Positions 24,297 to 35,880 of a stretch of 64,000 nucleotides of DNA are shown piece after piece. The translations under genes were made by a program, and so were the position numbers. The stretch is from Motacilla alba alba (taxonomy: Eukaryota > Chordata > Aves > Passeriformes > Motacillidae), in contig NC_052045.1 in assembly GCF_015832195.1 (NCBI RefSeq), positions 1,984,001 to 2,048,000 of the forward strand, given 5' to 3'. The notes beneath the pieces were generated by a model. It did no database searches. It worked only from the letters and a program-made list of their open reading frames with translations, and had not been told where the DNA came from. How positions within the stretch are numbered: position 1 is the stretch's first letter; each line of letters begins with the position of its first letter.

Positions 24297-26835
24297 CACC
24301 TGAGCTGCAGAATGCATTTGCTGCCATGGATGGGGATTCATAACTCCTGCCAACAATACAGGTTATTTGAAAAAGATTTTGCAAAGATACCTCAGAAGGA
24401 ATGAAAACATCCACGAGTCACAATGATGTTGCAAGTGTAAAGCAAGAAAGGGTTCATGTATTTCATACAGTTTTGAATAAAATTCAGTGCAGATGATAAC
24501 ACATTCAGCTTCTTTCTGAGCATAGGGGAAGAACTGTAATGTATTTCTAATAATCACTGGAACTCTCTCATATGAAGCAATATGTTGGACAAATAGAAGT
24601 CTATTTTATACATCAGAAATATAAACTTTAAATATAATCTGCACTTGCAAGACAGCTGTTGTAGTGAGTGTGGCAAGTAGGTCAGGTGGGCAGCAGAGAG
24701 GAATAAGAGCTGAAGCTTTATGCCTTTGAATAATCAGCTGTTGCTTTGGTTAACTGGAACATCACAGGTGATAAGATGTAAAATAAGGTTTCTATATTAA
24801 TATTCAGGGCTGTTTATAAAGCAGAGCCTGTGAACCCTCAGAGAAATTCATTACTGCTTCTGCATTGTGGGGTTTTTTTTGTGAGCTTTGATTGATGACT
24901 TTTTCATAGGCAAAGGTCATGGCAGGATTCTCATTTAATACTGACAGTAGAAGAGAAATCATAAATAAATGAGTGGACTAAAGATCCTCAGGTGCTTCAA
25001 GAGGTGTTAAAAGTGTTTTGAGTGGCCTTTGCTGCATCCTGTAGTTTTTTTTTTTAATTCTTCCAACCTTTGTTTCTCTCACCTATTTGGTTTTATAGTA
25101 TGAGCTCTCATATACAAATGTTTCTGTGTTTTGTATTTTTTCAGAGCATTTCAAGTCCCCTAATAGTGTAAACCACCGATCTAATATTTCAAATTTTCCC
25201 TCAGATATTTTTATGTAGGAATATATTGCCTCTTTAGATGCGTGGCATGTATCAACATCCACAGCTTTGTGTCATTGCCTGTGTGTGGAGTGCTACCATC
25301 CTCTGCACTAATGCAATTTCAGGCTGGATGGAGACTCTGGCTCTTGAAACATCCATCAGATCTTCCAAAACCACAACTTGCAATCTTCCCATGTTATCAG
25401 CACAATTAGGCAGTGCTGTCATTTGAAACTGTGCTGTCAGAGAACACCTTTGTTTGCTGAAGCAAAAATAACAGTAACTCTCGGCTATTTTTTGGGTTGT
25501 TCATGGGAGAAGATCGATTATGTGGCTTTGGTTTGCTCAAAATTGTGTAAATGTAGATCCACAAAGTCATTTCCAGCCATTTGCATGTTCACCTTCATCT
25601 GCAGCCAAATGTCTTGACCAGAACATGTGAAATTTCTGCTTTTCTGTTCCAGCTGGTTGGGGGAGTGGGGATATCTTTGCTGTTTAAGATGGATGCTTCA
25701 CTTGTTCACAGGAGGAGAAAAAATTTCCAATCATTCTGCACCACTGGAGTCTGGCATGAGCTGCTGAGGAAAAGGAGGATAAATGCCATCAGGAAAAGAC
25801 AGATGTGAGGGTGCTTTCCATGGTGGGAGCTCACTAAAGCAGGTGGCTAAAATGCTCAGAGTGACAACCTAAAAGGGGTACAATTTAGAATTTACCTTGT
25901 TTTAAATACCTGCTATGATTCATTTTGCACAACTGACAAATATTGTTCTTTTCCGAGCCCTTTACATTTGGAATTCATGTAGTCATGATTGTCTCAAGTT
26001 ATGTAATTGCTTATTTTCTTGTCATCATGGGCTTTGGCTTCTTTTTTTGTTTTCATTCTTTGGAGATTATATATTGTGATTATATGTTAAGTACTGTCAT
26101 GAAATTATTTTGGAATAGTTGCTGCCATAAACAAGGAAACAATAAATTCCATTCCAGGGCAGCACAGCTTCTCCCATCTTCCCTGCTTCTTGTGGAGAAG
26201 CCTTGGAGGAGGTGGGTGAATGGGTTGGGTGAAAAACCCTCAAACAAACTAAATCTGCCTTTGCTGCTTCTTTCTGGTTTTCATTGTCCTGCTGAATGTA
26301 GTGATTGTTATTTCTCCTGTGTCAAAGTCTTCCTCCACGTGCTGTTGCTAAGAAACAGGGCTGTTGTGAGTGATCCAAATAAAAGAACAAATCCCTATTA
26401 AATTCACTATCAAAAATTAGGGCCTGTCTGCGTGGAGTCAGGATTTGTTTTTTCATGAAATGCCCCAGTCAGAAATTCAGCTCACATTTTTATGCTCTGG
26501 ATGCAGCAGCAGATGAGGTCTGTAATGAGTGTTTGGAAGATCCCAACTGACTCCATTTGAATCAACCCTCCAGGTGAAAAACTCCTGGCACTCTTTAAGA
26601 GCTTAAATCTCTCTGCTGGGGAAACAAAGCCTTGTGTGGAAGTTCCAGAGCACTGGAACTCTGTGAATAACTCAGGCTGCTTGGCTGAAGCAAAATAAAA
26701 GCAAATAGTCCAAAATGACCTGAACCTTGAAAACAAAAAATGGAGAAAGTGATATTTGAAAAAAAAACAAAACAAAACAGCAACAACAAAAAAATTTGGT
26801 TCAAGTTGAATGATTTGAATTTTTTTTCTTTCCAG

Positions 26836-26899
26836 GTTAAAAGAAGAATTTCATGTCACAACAAAATAACACAAAAGGAAAGCAGCACACGATGAAAAG
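26836..26899 (+). other. Candidate non-coding exon
   Basis: An uninterrupted pyrimidine tract and acceptor (TTTTTTTTCTTTCCAG) ends at 26835. A donor-like motif (AAAAG then GTAGGA) begins at 26900. The 64 bp between are A-rich, with stops in all plus-strand frames. This would be a very short exon, and the case rests on the strong acceptor. Confidence 0.17.
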
Positions 26900-28780
26900 G
26901 TAGGAAATATGTTTCTCCAGGTAAATCTCCTTGACAGATTTGTCATTACTTAGCCAAGAAAATAATGGTTTAGCGTGAAATTAGTTTCTAATTAGGTAAG
27001 TACTACCTTGAAGCATCATCTGAAGAAGGGAGAGGGCCTAGTCCTTAGAGATCTTTCAAATACTCACTCCTAAATCCTCAGGTTGTGGCATTGCATGTGG
27101 ATGGCAGCAATGCTTTTTGGAGCCAAAAATGATGTCAGTGATTTCTGCAGAGAGCTAATGACAGAATTCCATTCTTTCTCAGCCACAGATGATAAATTCC
27201 ACTGTTCATATATTAATGGAGTTTTGTAGCATTTCTATAAAGTGTCTTTGAGAGCTTTTTTTGCTTTCATTTCTGTTTGACTTTGAGTGAGCCTGAGCTG
27301 TGTGTAGTGAAAGGGAATGGAGTATGTAGAGATGAGACTAATTAAATACTGACTGCCACTCTGCATCTTGAAGGCCTGATTTCAGCTTGCTGTCTCAACT
27401 TTGATTATTAAAATACGTATGGTAGTTCTCACCCCACGTTACCTGTGAGTGTTGCTAATTAGGTGTCAGGATGTCAGTGATTAATGCAAAATCATGAATA
27501 AATTACCAATAAAAGCCATGCACGTGTGCAGAGCCATTTAACCATTTGGAATGCTCTGCAGCACAAGGTACACCAGTGGTAACCTCTCCTCTGACCTTTG
27601 GGTTGGAGCCATTTGCCTGGAATTTCACTAATTAACTAGATGTACTAGTCAAGTCAGAGTCACAACTGGAAATCCCATTTGTCACCACAAAAGGTAATCT
27701 CCACCTGTCATCATCCAGCAGATTTGATCTACTTTTGAGTCCTGTGACTCTCATCCATCATTTATATAATGGGGGGGGGAATATGATTAAGGCTATAGTC
27801 CCAAATAGTGATTAAAACTTAATCATGATGATTACAAATAAGTAAATAATAGAGATTGGTCTTGGGAAATTGTGCACTTTTGCTTAAATATGCCTACCTG
27901 CTTCTTTTTGGTGCCTTTCTTTTCATGGAAAGGAGGCTGCAGGCATCAAGTAAATGTGTGAGAGATGGACAGGAGGCAAGTGGAACCATTCCTGGAGCAG
28001 GAGGAGGGAATGAACTCTCAGGGAAGCTCAGGGAAGGAGCTGCCACCAGTCCTGAGGCAGATGAATCTCTGGGCTCTCTGAATGTCCTGCAGAGTTCTTG
28101 ATCTGCATCCAGGTGCAGGCAGTGCCTGAAGCCTGGACAAATTGGTGATGAGTATGTGCAAGTCATGGAATCCAGGCAGAGATGCACATTCCTGTGCTGC
28201 TGGGGTAGCACTGGTGTCTTCTTGTCTGCTCAGCTGTTCTGTAGCTGTGGGGAGCACAGATCTCGTGTCACAATTGTTTGGGGAGCTTTTCCCTGAACTG
28301 GTGTCTGTTGTTTCCACTTTGTCTCATCTGTTCTTTATCAGAGCTGTCACGATTTTTTTTCATCTCACGAGTTGTGTTTTGGGTATTTTAAGAAAAGGGG
28401 AGATTTTGCTCAGAGACCAACCTAAAGCATTCTGATGTTTCTGTTTCTTTGAATGAGGGATTAAATGAACTCAAACTAAAAGCAAAACCACCCTTATTCC
28501 CCAAACTCAGGATATAAAATGCAATGCTTCCAAATGTGTGCTCTCTCCATACCCAGCTGCTCTGTAAAATTGGTTTTTTTGTGTGTTTCAATTTCTCTGT
28601 TTCTACCCAAATACCAGTTTCCCTGAGCAGATGCAGGGCTCTCAGGATCTGTGCCTGATGGCTGTTGTGCCATGCAGGACCTGGGAACCCAGCCCAGAAC
28701 TTCCAGGCTTCCAGCTCTGCAGCAGGGAAGCCCCAAGAGTCCTGGATCCAGCCCATAATTCCAGGTTTGTAATGCCAGCA
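26900..28780. other. Unique non-coding DNA
   Basis: No gene or mobile element is recognised. A run of eight to nine G residues occurs at about 27771-27779. Confidence 0.6.
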
Positions 28781-28846
28781 GAGGGAGGGAGGGATGGATG
28801 GATGGATGGATGGATGGATGGATGGATGGATGGATGGATGGATGGA
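28781..28846 (+). repeat. GGAT tetranucleotide microsatellite
   Basis: A short GGGA-rich lead-in is followed by nearly 14 perfect GGAT units from 28792 to 28846. The unit contains no stop in any frame. On the reverse strand it encodes a Ser-Ile-His-Pro repeat, which helps create the 340-codon spurious frame spanning 28388-29410. Length polymorphism is likely. Confidence 0.97.
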
Positions 28847-29004
28847 GCGAGGGCTCCCCAGGCTCTGGGGCTGCTGGTTCTGGAGCAGGACCTCGAGGAA
28901 GCAGGGCTGGGTCAAGGCTGGTGTGGTGATGTGAACGCTCTGCACACTCAGGAATGTCAAGTGTTTGTGTCCTGGGTTCCACCCTGGTGTCCAGCACCTG
29001 CTCT
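28847..29004. other. Spacer, possibly diverged CR1
   Basis: GC-rich sequence joining the microsatellite to the recognisable part of the forward CR1. It may be a decayed 5' part of that element, but no diagnostic motif is visible. Confidence 0.4.
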
Positions 29005-29365
29005 GGTTCTGGGTGCTCAGCCTGGAGCAAAGGAGGCTCAGGGGTGCCCTCATCACTCTCACAGCTCCTGGAAGGTGCCTGTGCTCAGCTGGGCTGGGCT
29101 CTCTCTCCAGGCAGCACTGACACAACCAGAGCACAGCCTCAAGCTGCACCAAGGGAAATACAGGCTGGATATCAGGGAAAAGTTTGTTGCAGAAGGGTGA
29201 TAAAGTTCTGGAACGGCTGCCCAGGGAGGTGGTGGAGTCCCCATCCCTGGGTGTGTTTAACACAGCCTGCATGTGGCACTGGGTGCCAGCGTTTATTGAG
29301 GTGTTGGGGCTGGGTTGGATCATCTTGAAGGTCTCTTCCAACCCAGGGATTCTGTGAATTCTGTG
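29005..29365 (+). mobile_element. CR1 LINE 3' end, forward orientation
   Basis: Ordered CR1 motifs are present: CTCAGCCTGGAGCAAAGGAG, then CTCAAGCTGCACCAAGGG, then GGATATCAGGGAAAAGTTTG, then GGCTGCCCAGGGAGGTGGTG, then GGATCATCTTGAAGGTCTC. It ends with two ATTCTGTG octamers at 29349-29365. This is the 3' end of ORF2 and the short 3' untranslated region of an avian CR1. The copy is 5' truncated and keeps no complete coding region. Small insertions and deletions against the usual pattern suggest moderate age. Confidence 0.93.
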
Positions 29366-32300
29366 TTCCTCGTGGTCCTTCAGGCTCGTGGCCAGGATGC
29401 TACAGAACAAATTGATTGCAGAAGTTCAGTTCTCCTCATCCTCTTGAGCAGAGCTGTGTCCAGTCACAGCAGCTCCCTCACAACCCAAACCAGGGGTAGG
29501 GGAGGCCCTGGGTGCCCTAACACATCTCATTCACCAGGAGGACTTCACAGAGCTGCTTTTTGTCAGGCTGATACATTACCAGTGCTGGAGAATCATGTTA
29601 TTCTTGTTTAAAAAAAAAACAGCTCCCAGCACCACAAAGCCCTTCCCAGTTACCAGATCCAGGATTTGCTAAACATCTGGTCATTTAGCAGAGCTACAGA
29701 GAGATTTGGAATAAGTAACAGGAAGAAATTGATATAAATTTTCATTACAGATCTGTGTGAAATTTAAAATCCAAGATGAATGGATTTAATTAGCTCTGGA
29801 CACTTTGGTTTTCCTATAATTCAAACGTGTCAACTTTACAACACGCAGGCCCTTGGGCCATCATTTGAGTTGAGTCATCTTTATTTTACATGCTTAAACT
29901 GGGCATATATCCTGGGGTTTGTGATGCTCTGTGAAATCTGCCAGATTGTGACTGGGGGCTGTATTTTCAAACCTGTAAATAAACAAAGAATTGGTTGAGG
30001 ACATCCCAGTACATGTATTTTACGATCAGTCGTGAAGAAGCTCAGAGAACCATTTGTAGAAGAGGCAGAGGATCTGCATTCTTGTGCTTTCAGTTAAGGA
30101 AATGGGAATTCAATAGAGTTCTGTCTGGGTATATCCTCCCAACAGTGCAATAAGGATCCCTCTGATAGGCTTTAATTACTTTAGTGCTCATCCGGTGAAT
30201 TTCTTATTTTTATTTTTATTGGGAATCATGTCCGAAAGATTTAGTGCATGGGTGCTAACTCAGAGATCTTTCCTCTGTCAGACCTTTAAATAGGGCTGCA
30301 GAACAGAAGGTGCATCCAGCAGCATGGAGTGTGGAAGGAGACACCTGAAATTACTGGGAATTTTTGTTGAGGGCACGCCTACTTGGGATAATTCACTTTT
30401 CCTTCCTCCAGGTTTATGTTACAAGTTCTTTTCCCCAAGGGGACAAAGGTTGTGCCAGATTTCGGTATTGATGTGAACCTGAAAATGCATGAAATAAATG
30501 AAGATCTCAGCCAGGGGCCAATTACATCACACACTATCAAATTATACTAAAAAGACCCAAGCTTCCCATTCAGAAATGATGCTGGAATGGCACTTGTGAG
30601 AATATTTGATTTGCTTTATAAAAGGCTGTTCAGTAAAAGACAAGATGAATTGCTGGTTTAATATAGCTGTACAGACAAATTAAAGCAGTAGATTCCAGGG
30701 TGCTGCAGAATTGTCCCTGCTCTTTGGCTTGTGTCCATGTATATTCCCGGAGATCTTGTTTGTTCTGGGGATTTGCTCCCATTTCAGCCCAGGGCAGGCT
30801 GCTCTCAGGGCAGTGGCTGTGCTGGCAGTGCCAGCAGGGTGTCCCAGAGCCAGGGCTGGGCTCCCCCCTGCCCTCAGGGCTTGGTGCCAGCCCAAGGAAG
30901 GAGCTCTGCCTGCTCTGAGGCTGGGTCTGTGGGTTCTGAGCTGGGGCAATCCCCTGAGATGGGGCTCCCTCCTCATCCTGCTGGGCTCTGCTCCTCTGCT
31001 GGAGCTGAATTCCACCAGGGACAGAGAGGGCAGGGCTGGTTTTAGGCTCAGCTGCAAGTGGCACACCTGAGCTAACCCCAAAAGGGCCTGGTACCAGCAT
31101 CCCCCTGGCTGCTGCTGCCAGCTCTGGAGCCTGGCCGTGCTCCTGCTTTGCAGAGGCACACAGAAACCTCTTGCTGCCGCCTGCACCAGTGTTTTAAAGA
31201 ATGAACAACTGCGAGCGAATGATGCTGTGTTCTCATCTGGTCTGTTTGCAGAGCAGGATGCCAGGCTTCTGAAAAAAGACATTTTCATCATCTCTGTTGA
31301 GGACTAACTTATTCAAAGTCATGAGCTCCTGCAGAAAGTTCCTCCAGAAGAATTCGTTTTGCTGTGTTCATTCTTCGTGGGCTGGATCTGATTCTCCCCT
31401 CACTGCCAAAAAGCAGGAATAACAGCTTGAAATACTGGAACCAAAGAAGAGCAAACTTTGAGGAGGTACATAATGGTTTAATTGTCCTGGTTCAGATATA
31501 TAACACAAGCTTCCCTGGGGGAGTGTTTTTTCCTTGTTAACTCATTTATAAGAGAGCTGAGGCTACAGGTGTTCAGCTTTAATAAGGCATTAGTGAACAA
31601 TTATCTAGGGCACTAAAAATAAAACTGGAATCTTTGCATGGAGGAAATCAACACTGAGTGAAAAAATAATTAACAGCCAAGCTGCACAATCAAACAAGGG
31701 TGAGATTTTTAGAAACTAGAATTGTTGGATGATATCTTTAATGCATGTAGAGAGGATGTTGTTGAAAGAAGAACGGAAGATGATAAATTTTTATGCACAA
31801 GACATGAAAATACACTGATAACATATAAAAGAATAAGTGGTGCAAACACCACTGATAAAATAATTTTCAGTTTGAATTAAAGTATGTTTTAAAATATTGT
31901 TTCAAAATAGTAAAGAGCCAGCTTTCCACTAACATGCAATGCTGCATTCCCCTGATTTATGAAATCCCATTTCAGTTGCAAGCCAGTGGCTCCTCTGTGT
32001 TTGTGCCTGTGTGCTGTGGAATGCTGCAGACAGCTCCAGTGGCAGAGAAAGGGGACATTAGATGTATTAAACCTGAAGAATCAGTGACATTCAAATAACA
32101 GCTTTGCTCCTGTATTTCTCATTTGTTAGGAGATCCTAATAAAAATTCTAATGTGTCTTAGCCTTGGAAACAATGATCTGCTCTATTACTTTTGACAGAA
32201 CAAATTTAGGACAGAGGTTCTGACACTTCCTTAATTATAAGAAGATATCTGAAGTGCTTGGCTCCCATTTGTCTTCATCTGAATTTACCTTTTTACTCTT

Positions 32301-34229
32301 CACGATGAGAAATAGTGAATTGGACTAATGCTCATCTCTCCTATGAAATCCTTTTCAGGATTTGTTTTGTAATGATACAGAGCTGAGGCAGAGGGAGGTG
32401 GGAACTCCAACAGTTTGGTGTTTCTTACTCATTCCCAACAAAACAGAGAAAAAAATACTCTCTTGTTAGATCTGTGAGTGCTGCTGATGTTTGGCTGAAT
32501 GTTTGTTATTAGAAATAGATTCAAAATATGGTCCAGACCTTGCTGCTATTAACTGGAGCAAGCTGTGATAAATTTATAAATTGTGATGGCTCACTTGTGG
32601 TATTTTAGTATTGTCACCTGTTTCAATGCAGGCATTTTTTTGATCCCTCTCTCTGTATTTATGTACATGTAACTGGATGAGTAAATATAATTTACACGTG
32701 TTACTGGACAAACAGAAGTTTCTTTTTCTGATTTTTCATCTGCCCCTTGTTAACACTAGAGACTGTCTGGTAGTAAAACTTTTTTTCTTTTTTAAAGAAG
32801 CTCTTCAGGCTGGAATTGGGCCACTTTTCTCACATTCTCCTGCAAGGACTGTCACCATAAATATTTGGTGGCTGTACTTGTCTCTTTTTGATAGAGTAGA
32901 AAAACTTTTTTTCTTGAAAGCTGGTTGTGATTTTTGTTCTCTCTGCTTAATGTCTTAACTTAGCAAGCTAAACCTTCAGAATGTAAAAAGTATTTTAGGA
33001 TATTCTTTGAAATTCTCATATTCCATGCTGTTTCTAGAGATGCAGTTTTATTACAGATGCAGAATATATTTTTATTTATTCCTCTGTACTCTCCTGAAAG
33101 TTCATTAAGTGTTTATAAATCTTCTGTGGTTATTGATAGCTTGGTATCAGAACCTGTGAGACAAACTGAGACAAATCAAGCAGCACGAGAGAAATGTGGG
33201 AAGCTGAGGGTGCACAAGCATTTTTCAAAGATAACTCTAGGCTGGAAGGAACATCTAGAACAATTCCACTGGGAACAGAAAAGCAATCTGGCACTGTTAA
33301 TTATGTTGTGATCCCCTCCTCTTCTGTAAAGCCTGGAATTCTGTGGAATTGAATTTTCTCTTCTGTGGTTTTTGTTTGTCCTTCATTAGTGAAAAGCTCA
33401 GCTGTTCCTGCTGCATGGGAGAAGGGTCTGAAACCCACTCTCCCACTGAGAACTGGAGTTATTGTTGTGCTTGGCCACTTTATACCTGAATATATTTCTT
33501 CCATGGGATGCTAATGCTTTAGAATATATTCCTTTCTGGGTGTCATTTTCATTAGGTTTCTCTATTAAATTATTTAAATGATAAAGTTTGTATTAAGTAT
33601 TTGTACTTTGTGGTGGCTACAGTAACAACTCTGAACATTTTTGAATTTCCTGTGTGTTTCTGCTTACTGCAATTAGACCTTGCTGTAGCTAATGAAACAT
33701 ATGTGATTTGTTTGTTTATGCCTGAGGACTGAATTTGCTACTGAATAATGCAAAAACATATGCAAGGACAAGTGTAGTGAATGGAATTAGGAATGTGCAC
33801 AGAGGAGATGTGAGCAGGGTCAACTGGAAGAGGTGGTAAAGCTCTGGCTCTGCCTGCTCAGTCCAAGTGGAGACATGCTTGTTAGATCATGTGGATTTTT
33901 TACCTTAAACAGAATTTGAAACATCTGGAAGAGTCCAGATGTTGATGTCTTATTTGGTGGGACGCAACTGTTTGCTCTCCTGCCCTGTGCTGTGCTGGCA
34001 GAGTCTGGGCAGAGTCATCTCTCCATCTCTCTAGAAAAGACAATAAATGAACCATATTCCATGTTCCACCTTCAGCCATGTTCGTGTTTGAAATCAGGAT
34101 AGAAATGTTTTTCTAAAATTTATTCTGCGATATTAAAAGGCAGCTTCTTGTATAAGAAAAGGCCAGTATAATTCTACCCAAGGTCAATAATTAGAATTTT
34201 TTTTCATGTCACACCTAATCATTACTGGT
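29366..34229. other. Unique non-coding DNA with a GC-rich block
   Basis: No gene or recognised mobile element. A GC-richer block at about 30700-31200 carries overlapping open frames on both strands. The longest is on the minus strand at 30680-31291 (203 codons) and has no recognisable domain. The rest is AT-rich and quiet. A short perfect inverted repeat lies at 33920-33943. Confidence 0.55.
33920..33943. repeat. Perfect 10 bp inverted repeat with 4-base loop
   Basis: AACATCTGGA and TCCAGATGTT flank an AGAG loop. Each arm contains a CATCTG/CAGATG E-box core. It could form a small hairpin, but it is too short for a microRNA precursor. Confidence 0.9.
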
Positions 34230-34425
34230 CACAGAATCATAGAATGTTTGGGTTGGAAGGGACCCTAAAAATCACCTAAAAGTCCCACCCCCTGCCATAG
34301 GCAGGGACACTTTCCACTTGTCCAAACCCCATCTAACCTGGTCCTGGCCCTTTTCAGGGCTGCAGCACCCACAGCTTCTCTGGGCAGCCTGTTCTGGTGC
34401 CTCCCCACCCTCACAGTCTTAGCCT
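34230..34425 (-). mobile_element. CR1 LINE 3' end, reverse orientation
   Basis: On the plus strand the copy opens with ACAGAATCATAGAAT, the reverse complement of the CR1 terminal octamers. It continues with GGGTTGGAAGGGACCCTAAA, then CCCCTGCCATAGGCAGGGAC, then CCATCTAACCTGG and CTTCTCTGGGCAGCCTG. It is a 5'-truncated 3' end of about 195 bp. With its octamer end preserved, it is cleaner than the copy at 4345. No coding capacity. Confidence 0.93.
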
Positions 34426-35559
34426 GGTCCACCCAGAAATGTATTAATTTAATCTTATTTTCAAAACAATGCATTTTTTTTCAAGCAGTACAGATGAGAC
34501 AACGGGAAATCCAGTTTGTTTAATTATAAGGTATCAACATGCTGCAGACTTGTGTCAGTGGATTAGATTGTCTCCCAGAAATAACTTCAGCGGAATTACA
34601 TCACCAGTGGATGTGGTCCAGTTCATCCTGTAATTATATTGTGATGTGCAGAAGAAGGGAAGAATGGAGTCCTGTCCATCTCCCATGAAAAATCCTGCCT
34701 TTGATGTTTTTATAGCAGCAGAGCAGGCCCAGGAGTTGCATTTTCTTTACCCACAGCACCTGCTTTTGCCTGGCATCTGCAGTGATGTGCAGTGTCAGTG
34801 GCACTGTGCTCATAAACTGTGACAGGCTCGGGGTACAACCCCTGCCCCAGCAGCCAGGCTGCAGCTCTGCTGCCCACCCTGTGCAGCTGAGGCCACACAG
34901 CTCTAAAATCTGCCTTGAGCGTGTCCCTGTGATGTTTGGGCCACCCCTGTTGTTCTCTGTGCTTAAAGGGGTACACAGAGAGCTCTGAGCTGTGTCTATC
35001 CCACACCTGCCCCGAGTGCCCACACGGCACAGCAAAGCTCCAAGGATTGGTGCTTAATCCTTCCCTGGGAGTTCATTTTACATGGCCAGGAGGCCAGCCA
35101 GGTGTCCCCCGTGGGGATGCTTTTGTTCAGATAATCACCAGGCAGAAGAAACCAACTCCAGCTCTCTGGGTCTGGTTGTGATGGCACTTCAGGCTGTTAA
35201 ACCCAAGTTTTGGGGACCTTCTTCTAAAACAAAAAATATTTACTCTTTTGTAACTTCTCTCCTGAAACAAAAAATGTTTACTCTTCTGTAACTGGGGCTG
35301 GTTTGTGCTGTATTATTTTAGGGGGCAGGGAAGCCCCTGCTCGCATGCCTTGTCTCCCTTTCTGGCTGATTTCCCTCTCTGTGCTTTGCCTGAGGCTCTC
35401 CTCCCTCAGGTGAATGGCAGACGTGGAAGGTGCTTTGAATTTCTGTGTTTCCGTGGCTCAGATCAGAGTCCTCGCTGACTGTGACGTGGAAGGCAGTGAC
35501 TTTCTACCCTGGATCAAGACAGCTCTCATATGAAAGCTTTGAGCTTTAATTGTTTCAGT
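34426..35559. other. Unique non-coding DNA
   Basis: A GC-richer stretch at 34700-35180 carries overlapping frames on both strands (up to 133 codons, minus strand, 34634-35035), with no recognisable domain. A small local duplication follows at 35224-35293. Confidence 0.55.
35224..35293 (+). repeat. 38 bp tandem duplication, two copies
   Basis: Two copies of a segment beginning CTRAAACAAAAAAT and ending TGTAACT start at 35224 and 35262. They differ at a few positions, so the duplication is not very recent. Confidence 0.9.
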
Positions 35560-35880
35560 CATATTGGAGTCGTTAAGAAGACGTAGCCTGAAGTTTTCTG
35601 TGCATCTGTGGGCAAATGTTTGCAGAATCCGACTCTAATTTCACGAATTAGCTTTGAGGCAAGGCTTAGGAGGAGGGCAGGGTTTTACAGATTGGAAAAG
35701 AGAGGAAACTGAAGATTAATAGGAACCATATGTAGGACTCCAAGTGATTCAGTGGGGTCTAGACAGTTGCCCTTTCTTGGTGTTCCAATGCCGAGTGTGA
35801 CAACGACAGGAGCCATATGTGAGCCGCAAATAAACCTCCCTGCCTCGTGTCTTCCCTGCTTAAACTTTAATCAGTCTGCT
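35560..35880. other. Candidate conserved non-coding element (CpG-bearing)
   Basis: At least eight CpGs lie within about 320 bp in an otherwise CpG-poor setting. Two nearly identical phrases, GGAACCATATGT and GGAGCCATATGT, place CATATG E-box cores at 35727 and 35814. No repeat or open frame explains the block. The paired E-boxes and retained CpGs suggest a regulatory element; conservation was not tested. Confidence 0.33.

Larger units (their letters stand above)
20881..26835. other. Unique non-coding DNA
   Basis: No gene is supported. The stretch holds a T-rich patch at 22748-22778 and a TA-rich patch at 24269-24296. The plus-strand frame at 25943-26401 (152 codons) and the overlapping minus-strand frames near 21821-22196 (about 120 codons) are of chance length and contain no recognisable domain. 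Confidence 0.6.

Noticed and set aside
28388..29410. Protein-coding gene of 340 codons on the minus strand
   Set aside because: It consists of a microsatellite and the reverse of a CR1 element, with no domain or gene structure.
33237..33262. CR1 fragment (GGCTGGAAGGAACATC)
   Set aside because: Too short, and the expected following CR1 motifs are missing.
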